From Variovorax sp. OAS795 (lineage in GTDB: Bacteria; Pseudomonadota; Gammaproteobacteria; Burkholderiales; Burkholderiaceae_C), in contig NZ_JBEPOH010000001.1 in assembly GCF_040546685.1 (NCBI RefSeq), positions 434,001 through 498,000 on the forward strand: DNA of 64,000 nt. The letters run 5' to 3'. The translations under genes and the position numbers were made by a program. The notes beneath the pieces are model-generated. The model did not search any database. It saw only the letters and a program-made list of their open reading frames with translations, and was not told the origin of the DNA. Below, piece by piece: positions 58,391-64,000 of the stretch; positions within the stretch are counted from its first letter, which is position 1, and each line of letters starts with the position of its first letter.

Positions 58391-59124
58391 GCACCCCCGC
58401 TTCCGTTCGCGCCATGATCCTTGCCGCGGGCCGCGGCGAGCGCATGCGGCCGCTGACCGACGCCACCCCCAAGCCGCTGCTCGAGGTGCGCGGCAAGCCG
58501 CTGATGCAATGGCCGATGGAAGCGCTGGCCCATGGCGGCTTCTCCGAGCTGGTGGTCAACACCGCCTGGCTGGGCGAGCAGATCTCCGGGCGCTTCGGTG
58601 CCAACCCTTTGCTGGATGGGCATGGCGCGCTATCGATTTCATACTCCGATGAAGGCCTCGACTTTGGCGGAGCGCTGGAAACGGCCGGCGGCATCGTGCG
58701 CGCGCTGCCTCGCCTCGGCGAGGTGTTCTGGGTTGCGGCCGGCGATGTGTTCGCGCCCGATTTCGCCTTCACGCAGGCTGCGGTCGACCGCTTCGTGGCC
58801 AGCGGCAAGCTCGCGCACCTCTGGCTGGTGCCGAACCCCGCGCACAACCTGAAGGGCGATTTCGGTCTTTCCGCCAGCGGACTGGCGCTCGATTCGGCCG
58901 CCGAGAAATACACCTTCTCGACCATCGGCCTGTACCGCGCAGCGATCTTCGCGCCGCCGTACTGCGGCATTCCCCCGGGCAATCCGGCGGGCGCCAAAGC
59001 CCCGCTCGCACCCATCCTGCGCGCCGCGATGGACAATGAACTCGTGAGCGCCGAGCTCTACACCGGACCCTGGACCGATGTGGGCACGCCCGAACGGCTT
59101 CTTCAACTGAACACGCCAAGATGA
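58387..59124 (+). CDS. murU: Nucleotidyltransferase, MurU-type
   Basis: A 245-residue sugar-1-phosphate nucleotidyltransferase. Seen: MILAAGRGERMRPLTDATPKPLLEVRGKPL nucleotide-binding start, the ETAGGIVRALP segment, VAAGDVFAPDF metal site, and YTGPWTDVGTPERL at the end. Length and pattern match MurU, which makes UDP-MurNAc from MurNAc-1-phosphate in cell-wall recycling. The GTG start at 58387 gives a four-base overlap with speD. Confidence 0.88.
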   Translation: MSTPASVRAMILAAGRGERMRPLTDATPKPLLEVRGKPLMQWPMEALAHGGFSELVVNTAWLGEQISGRFGANPLLDGHGALSISYSDEGLDFGGALETAGGIVRALPRLGEVFWVAAGDVFAPDFAFTQAAVDRFVASGKLAHLWLVPNPAHNLKGDFGLSASGLALDSAAEKYTFSTIGLYRAAIFAPPYCGIPPGNPAGAKAPLAPILRAAMDNELVSAELYTGPWTDVGTPERLLQLNTPR

Positions 59125-60515
59125 CCACCGAAGACAACAGGATCTACGCCGAGCGCCGTGCGCGCCTCGCCTCGCAACTGGGCAAGGACGGCATCGCCAT
59201 CGTGCCGACCGCGCCCGAGCGGCAGCGCAACCGCGACAGCGACTTCTTGTTCCGCCACGACAGCTACTTCTATTACCTCACCGGCTTCACCGAGCCCAAT
59301 GCCTGGCTGGTGCTCGCAGGCGACGGCCGGGCGACGCTGTTCTGCGCGCCCAAGGACCTCGAACGCGAGATCTGGGATGGCTATCGCCTGGGCCCCGATG
59401 CGGCCCCCGGGGCGCTGGGCGTGGACGAGGCTTTTTCGGTCGACGAACTCGATGCCAGGCTGCCGAAGCTGCTCGAGAACCGCTCGACCGTGTGGTTTCC
59501 GTTCGCGATCCACAAGGGCCTGGAGACCCGCATCGACGGCTGGCTGCAATCGGTGCGCGCGCGCGTGCGCTACGGCGCGCTGTGCCCCGAGGAGCAGCGC
59601 GACCTCTGCGGCCCGCTCGATGAAATGCGCCTCTTCAAGGACGCGCACGAACAGGACGTCATGCGGCGCGCCGCGCAGATCAGCGCGCGCGCCCACATCC
59701 GTGCGATGCAGCTGTCGGCCCGCATGCTGCGCGAAGGCAAGGACGTGCGCGAATACCACCTCGACGCCGAGCTGCTGCACGAATTCCGCCTCGGCGGCTC
59801 GCAGTACCCGGCCTACGGCTCCATCGTGGCGGCCGGCGCGAATGCCTGCGTGCTGCACTACCGCGCCGACGCGGCGCCGGTGCGCAGCGGCGAGCTGGTG
59901 CTGATCGACGCGGGCTGCGAGCTCGACGGCTACGCGAGCGATATCACGCGCACCTTTCCGGCCAACGGCACGTTCAGCGGACCGCAGCGCGCGCTGTACG
60001 ACCTGGTGCTGGCCAGCCAGGACGCATCGGCCGCGGCCACCAAGGCCGGCAACCGCTTCACCGATCCGCACGATGCGGCCGTGCGCGTGCTGTCGCAGGG
60101 CATGCTCGACCTGGGCCTGCTCGATGCCAACAAGGTGGGCGGCGTGGACGACGTGATCGACAAGCGCGCCTACTTCCAGTTCTACATGCATCGAACCGGC
60201 CATTGGCTCGGCATGGACGTGCACGACTGCGGCAGCTATGTGGAGCCCACGCAGGTCGGCGAAGTGAGCGAGCGCAAGGATCCGCTGTCGAACGAAATCA
60301 TCAAGAACCGGCCGAGCCGCATCCTGCATCCCGGCATGGTGCTGACGCTGGAGCCAGGCATCTACGTGCGGCCCGGCGAGGGCGTGCCGGAGCAGTTCCA
60401 CCACATCGGCATCCGCATCGAAGACGACGCGATCGTCACCGCCACGGGCTGCGAACTCATCTCGCGCGGCGTGCCGGTGAAGGCAGACGAGATCGAGGCG
60501 CTGATGCGGGCCTGA
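59121..60515 (+). CDS. pepP: Xaa-Pro aminopeptidase P
   Basis: A 464-residue metallopeptidase. The N-terminal domain has FLFRHDSYFYYLTGFTEPNAWLVL; the C-terminal pita-bread domain holds metal ligands in LVLIDAGCELDGYASDITRTF, HGxGH-type MHRTGHWLGMDVHD, and VLTLEPGIYV, with the last Glu in GIRIEDDAIV. It removes an N-terminal residue before proline. The ATG overlaps the MurU stop (ATGA). Confidence 0.95.
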   Translation: MTTEDNRIYAERRARLASQLGKDGIAIVPTAPERQRNRDSDFLFRHDSYFYYLTGFTEPNAWLVLAGDGRATLFCAPKDLEREIWDGYRLGPDAAPGALGVDEAFSVDELDARLPKLLENRSTVWFPFAIHKGLETRIDGWLQSVRARVRYGALCPEEQRDLCGPLDEMRLFKDAHEQDVMRRAAQISARAHIRAMQLSARMLREGKDVREYHLDAELLHEFRLGGSQYPAYGSIVAAGANACVLHYRADAAPVRSGELVLIDAGCELDGYASDITRTFPANGTFSGPQRALYDLVLASQDASAAATKAGNRFTDPHDAAVRVLSQGMLDLGLLDANKVGGVDDVIDKRAYFQFYMHRTGHWLGMDVHDCGSYVEPTQVGEVSERKDPLSNEIIKNRPSRILHPGMVLTLEPGIYVRPGEGVPEQFHHIGIRIEDDAIVTATGCELISRGVPVKADEIEALMRA

Positions 60516-60540
60516 CCGCGCCCGCGGGCGGCAGCGCCTT

Positions 60541-61893
60541 CTACTTCGCCTGCAGCAGCGCACCCGCTTCGAGCAGCACCAGCTCGTTGTCATCGGCCTT
60601 GTTCGGCTCGCGGCTGCTGGAGAACGGCAGGTTGTTGTCGTTGCCCATCACGATGTGCGTCGCATCGACCACGTCGACATTCTCGATGGTGAAGAACGGG
60701 AACTTGAACACGCCGCTGTTCAGCGGCTTGCGTGCCAGCCTGGCCGGATCGGCAATGTCCAGCAGGTCGATGTAGCCGATCTTGCGCACCGGACCGCCCA
60801 CGTTGGCGTCGCTCAGTTCGATCTTGTAGACGCGCTTGAACTTGGCGATGTCGTGGAAGCAGCCGGCGTGCTTCTGGCCTTCGGGGCAGGCCTTGTCGCT
60901 CGTACCCTCGCCGTTGTCACGCTCGATGACGAGGCCCGTGGTGCCATCGATCATGTTGAAGTCGCCGATGGCGTGGCCGTTGGCTTCGAGCGGATATTTC
61001 CAATGCCGGCCGGTCCACTTCTCGGTTGCCACGTCGAACTCCAGCACGCGCAGAGCTTCCTTGCCGTCGAGCTTTTCGTACTCCCTCCTCTCGGCATTCC
61101 ACACCGGGCCTTCGAGCAGTGCATAAAGCTTGCTGCCGTCCTTCGACGCGGCCATGCCTTCGAAGCCCTTGGAGCGCTTGACCTGGAAATCGACCGCACC
61201 GCCAGGGGCGCCCGGCGTGGTGACCGCGGGATGGTCGGGCGAGCGAACGGCCTTGCCGTCCACCAGCGTGTCGAACACCCCGAGCACCTTGCCCTTCAGG
61301 TCGGCCTTGATGAGGAAGGGGCCGAACTCCTCGCCGATCCACAGCGCGCCGCCGGCGAACTGGAAGCTCTCGGGGTCGAAGTCGGAACCTGTCAGGTAGC
61401 GCTGCTTCGTGCCTTCATGGACGATGCGGAAGGGCACCTTCTTGTCGGGGTCGTGCAGGAAGACGGTGTCGAGATGGTTGAACTTGCCGCTCCTGAAGTC
61501 CACCTTGTAGTGGTTCAGGTACAGCATGAAGTCAGGCGAGTTGGCCTTGGCGCCGGCCCCGTTGTCGGTGAGGATCCAGAACGAACCATCGTCCATCTTC
61601 TTGATGCCCGAATGGCCTTGCAGCGGCTGGCCCTTGAACGGCAGCGAGACACCCGTGCCGCGCCCGCCCGAGAGGCCTTCGACCGTGCCCGGCGCCTCCA
61701 CGCGCTGGCCCGAGGTGAACTTGCCGCTGAGCTGCAGATCGGCCGGTGCATCCTTGGGCGTTGTCACGAAGCTCTGCGCGGGCAGCACGGCATGGCCGGC
61801 GAGCGTGGCGTGGAAGGCCGTCTGTGCGGCAGCGCCGCCGCAGGCGAGCGCGGCGGCAAGGGCGATGAAGGAGAGAGAAGCGAGGCGGGTCAT
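60541..61893 (-). CDS. Esterase-like phytase-family secreted protein
   Basis: A 450-residue exported protein. The signal peptide SLSFIALAAALACGGAAAQ is clear. The mature part has GTVEGLSGGRGTGVS, ILTDNGAGAKANSPDFMLYL and LWIGEEFGPFLIKADLKGKVL, the pattern of the esterase-like phytase family (beta-propeller, metal-binding). Substrate could be a phosphoester. It converges with pepP and lies 76 bases after pbpC. Confidence 0.87.
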   Translation of the reverse strand: MTRLASLSFIALAAALACGGAAAQTAFHATLAGHAVLPAQSFVTTPKDAPADLQLSGKFTSGQRVEAPGTVEGLSGGRGTGVSLPFKGQPLQGHSGIKKMDDGSFWILTDNGAGAKANSPDFMLYLNHYKVDFRSGKFNHLDTVFLHDPDKKVPFRIVHEGTKQRYLTGSDFDPESFQFAGGALWIGEEFGPFLIKADLKGKVLGVFDTLVDGKAVRSPDHPAVTTPGAPGGAVDFQVKRSKGFEGMAASKDGSKLYALLEGPVWNAERREYEKLDGKEALRVLEFDVATEKWTGRHWKYPLEANGHAIGDFNMIDGTTGLVIERDNGEGTSDKACPEGQKHAGCFHDIAKFKRVYKIELSDANVGGPVRKIGYIDLLDIADPARLARKPLNSGVFKFPFFTIENVDVVDATHIVMGNDNNLPFSSSREPNKADDNELVLLEAGALLQAK

Positions 61894-61969
61894 GGGCAGG
61901 AAGAAAGGTCTCAGTCGAAACGCGAGACCATGCCCATCGCGCGTGACGCGGCCATGACATCCGTGAGGC

Positions 61970-64000
61970 TCAGGGCGCGATGTCCACCGTCACTTCGCGC
62001 GACTCCGCGCGTCCTTGGTCATCGACCGCGCGCAGCACATAGCGCCGGCCCGAGTCCGCGAGATCGGGCATCCAGGTGATGCCCTCGCCGGGCGCGGCGC
62101 GGCCGATCAGCGCATCGTCCGCGAACCAGTAGATCGTCTGCGTGCCGGCCGCCGCTTCGGCGCGCAGCACCAGCGGCTCGGGCCTTTTCACGCGCAGCGT
62201 GTGCCGCACGCCGCGCAGTGGCGAGGTGATGAGCGGCGCCGTCTCCGAAGACGCATTGCCTTTTTCGCAGCCATCGGCCGGCGGGCTTGCGCGCGGCAGC
62301 CCGGCCTGCCGGAACAGCCGGCGCATGTCGCTGCCCCACTGCTCGACCACCTGCTGGCGCGCGTTCGGCTGCGGGCCGCAGACCACCTTGCCCGTGGTCT
62401 CGTCGACCCATACCGCACGATGCAGGTTGCTGACCTGGATCGGCGACTTGCCGGCGATGAACCAGGTGCTCGTGCGCACCGGGCACAGCGCATCGGGCAG
62501 GCCGCCCGTCGCAGCGCAGACCTCGACCTGGCGCAGGTCCGGAGGCTGCCGCGCGGCGATCTCGCCGGGATCGAGCCGCTCGGCGCGCAGCGCATCGACC
62601 ATGCGCAGGAACAGCGGCGCAGCCGCATCGACGCCGACGAGCGCAGGGTTGCTGGTGCCGTCGAAATTGCCGACCCACACCACGAGCACATGGCGCCCGA
62701 ACACGCCCGCGGTCCATGCATCGCGAAAGCCCCACGAGGTGCCCGTCTTCCACGCGATGGCCGGGCGAGCGGGCAAGGTGGTGTCGGGCCGCGGCGTGTG
62801 GCGCAGCATGTCGAGCGTGATGAACGAGGCCTCTTCGCTCAACAAACGAAGCGGCTGGGCCGGCCGCTCGTCGGTCGCAGGCTGGGTGTAGCGCAGCGGC
62901 TGCGAGATGCCGCCGTTGGCCAGCGTGGCATAGAGGCCCGCGAGCTCCTCGGGCGTGACCTCGCCGCCGCCGAGCACCAGCGCCAGCCCGTAGTGCGATT
63001 CGCTCTGCAGCTTGGAGACGCCCGCGAGCCGCATGAAGTCGTACAGCCCCGGCTTCGACAGCTTGGCCGCGACGGACACCGCGGGGATGTTGCGGCTGCG
63101 GATCAACGCCTCCTGCGCGGCGAGCGGTCCCGCAAAGCGATGGTCGAAATTCTCCGGCGTGTAGGGCCCGAAGGACGTGGGCGCGTCCTTCAGCATGGTC
63201 TTGGGATGCAGGAGCCCCTGGTCGAGCGCCAGCGCATAGATGAAGGGCTTGAGCGTGGAACCGGGCGAGCGCTTGGCCTGCGTGCCGTTGACCTGGCCCG
63301 CGATGGCGTCGTTGTGCCAGTCGGCCGAGCCGATCAAGGCGCGCACCTGCATGGTCGAGGCGTCGAGCAGCAGCGCGCTCGCATTGGTCATGCCCACGTC
63401 GGCATGTGCGCGCAGGTACTGGCCCATCACGCGTTCGAGCGTGGCCTGCATGCGCAGGTCGATGGTGGTGCGCACTTCCTGCACGCCGCGCTCCTGCGCG
63501 AGCAGCATGTCGGTGGCGTGCGGCGCAAGAAAGGGCAGGCTGCCGCGCGATTGCGCCGAGAGCGCGAGCTGCGCGTCGGGCGCATGCTGCCTCGCGGCCG
63601 GGTCGCGTTCGGCCCACAGCGCCCAGAGCCGCTCACGCGCCGATTGCAGTTCGGCATTGCGTCCGCGCTCGGCGATGCGCTTGACGGGGTTCTGCGGAAT
63701 CACCGCGAGCGTCAGCGCCTCGGGCAGGCTGAGCTTGGCGGCGTCCTTGCGAAAGTAGATGAGGCTCGCGGCCTGCACGCCTTCGATGTTGCCGCCATAG
63801 GGAGCGGTGTTGAGGTAGGCCTCGAGGATCTCGCGCTTGCTGAAGCGCGCCTCGAGCCAGAGTGCCGCGCCGATCTGCGCGACCTTGCCCACGGCCGTGC
63901 GGCTGTCGATGCCGTACACGCGCCGCGCGAGCTGCATCGTGAGCGTCGAGCCGCCCTGCCGGCGCTCGCCGCGCGCAATGCGCCATGCGCTTCGCGCCAG
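61970..64000 (-). CDS. pbpC: Penicillin-binding protein 1C (5' part outside window)
   Basis: The gene runs off the right edge in frame; 677 codons including the stop are present. The glycosyltransferase end shows GGSTLTMQLARRVYG. The transpeptidase has the Ser-X-X-Lys motif in RSPGSTLKPFIYALALDQG, and Lys-Thr-Gly in AWKTGTSWGFRDAW. The C-terminal 90 residues are a BiPBP_C domain (PLITSPLRGVRHTLRV), which is specific to PbpC. It would polymerise peptidoglycan at the inner membrane. In E. coli it follows yfhM (alpha-2-macroglobulin-like); that gene would lie beyond 64000. Confidence 0.95.
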   Translation of the reverse strand: MARSAWRIARGERRQGGSTLTMQLARRVYGIDSRTAVGKVAQIGAALWLEARFSKREILEAYLNTAPYGGNIEGVQAASLIYFRKDAAKLSLPEALTLAVIPQNPVKRIAERGRNAELQSARERLWALWAERDPAARQHAPDAQLALSAQSRGSLPFLAPHATDMLLAQERGVQEVRTTIDLRMQATLERVMGQYLRAHADVGMTNASALLLDASTMQVRALIGSADWHNDAIAGQVNGTQAKRSPGSTLKPFIYALALDQGLLHPKTMLKDAPTSFGPYTPENFDHRFAGPLAAQEALIRSRNIPAVSVAAKLSKPGLYDFMRLAGVSKLQSESHYGLALVLGGGEVTPEELAGLYATLANGGISQPLRYTQPATDERPAQPLRLLSEEASFITLDMLRHTPRPDTTLPARPAIAWKTGTSWGFRDAWTAGVFGRHVLVVWVGNFDGTSNPALVGVDAAAPLFLRMVDALRAERLDPGEIAARQPPDLRQVEVCAATGGLPDALCPVRTSTWFIAGKSPIQVSNLHRAVWVDETTGKVVCGPQPNARQQVVEQWGSDMRRLFRQAGLPRASPPADGCEKGNASSETAPLITSPLRGVRHTLRVKRPEPLVLRAEAAAGTQTIYWFADDALIGRAAPGEGITWMPDLADSGRRYVLRAVDDQGRAESREVTVDIAP

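Overview
The window is high-GC bacterial DNA with compact, mostly overlapping operons. Gene content (sucC-sucD, argC, recA-recX, tkt-gap, a Bug-type solute-binding protein, topB next to a SET gene, PglL-type pilin glycosylation) fits a betaproteobacterium of the Comamonadaceae; the protein style is closest to Variovorax. That assignment is inferred from gene content and recall, not from a database search. No rRNA, tRNA, CRISPR array, insertion sequence or integrase gene was seen.

Region 1 (1-13.8 kb, minus strand) is a glycosylation island behind a type IV pilin gene. Pilin has a sigma-54-type promoter and its own terminator. Then come a PglL-type O-oligosaccharyltransferase, a WbpM-type dehydratase, and WbpA, WbpB, WbpD and WbpE homologues joined by ATGA overlaps. 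These are followed by a methyltransferase, a flippase, two GT4 glycosyltransferases and a WbpI-type 2-epimerase. WbpA-B-E-D-I together would make UDP-2,3-diacetamido-2,3-dideoxy-mannuronic acid. The obvious reading is an O-glycan built on lipid, flipped, and moved to pilin by PglL.

Region 2 (13.9-19.4 kb, minus strand) is signalling: a metallo-beta-lactamase-fold cyclic nucleotide phosphodiesterase coupled to a CHASE2 adenylate cyclase, an FHA protein, a PP2C phosphatase, and a TerC-type membrane protein. No Ser/Thr kinase gene is present. Region 3 (19.4-30 kb) is mainly housekeeping: sucCD, argC, YiaA-like protein, recX-recA with a LexA-like box, a MarR regulator, a TctD/TctE-type two-component pair, and birA.

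Region 4 (30-34 kb) has two chromatin-associated domain types back to back. One is a SET-domain methyltransferase with a lysine-rich tail. The other is a topoisomerase III fused to a C-terminal SWIB domain through a lysine/alanine-rich linker. Their shared intergenic region holds a 37-bp alternating purine/pyrimidine tract. Region 5 (34-43.7 kb) is mixed metabolism: a glutamine amidohydrolase, a sugar isomerase-like protein, infA, a DbpA-type helicase, a Bug protein with an M20 amidohydrolase, and pirin with LysR.

Region 6 (43.7-45.8 kb) is visibly AT-richer than its surroundings. It carries an AvcD-type anti-phage dCTP/dCMP deaminase, a structured leader, no canonical start codon for the whole first domain, and an overlapping 59-residue protein with its own strong ribosome-binding site. 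This is the best candidate for an incompletely described system. Region 7 (45.8-64 kb) holds SlyD, a CYTH-CHAD protein, an amidase, a VOC protein behind a double palindrome, a second pirin, a protealysin-emfourin pair, two lipoproteins, tkt-gap, speD-murU-pepP, a phytase-like esterase, and the 3' part of pbpC, which runs off the window end.
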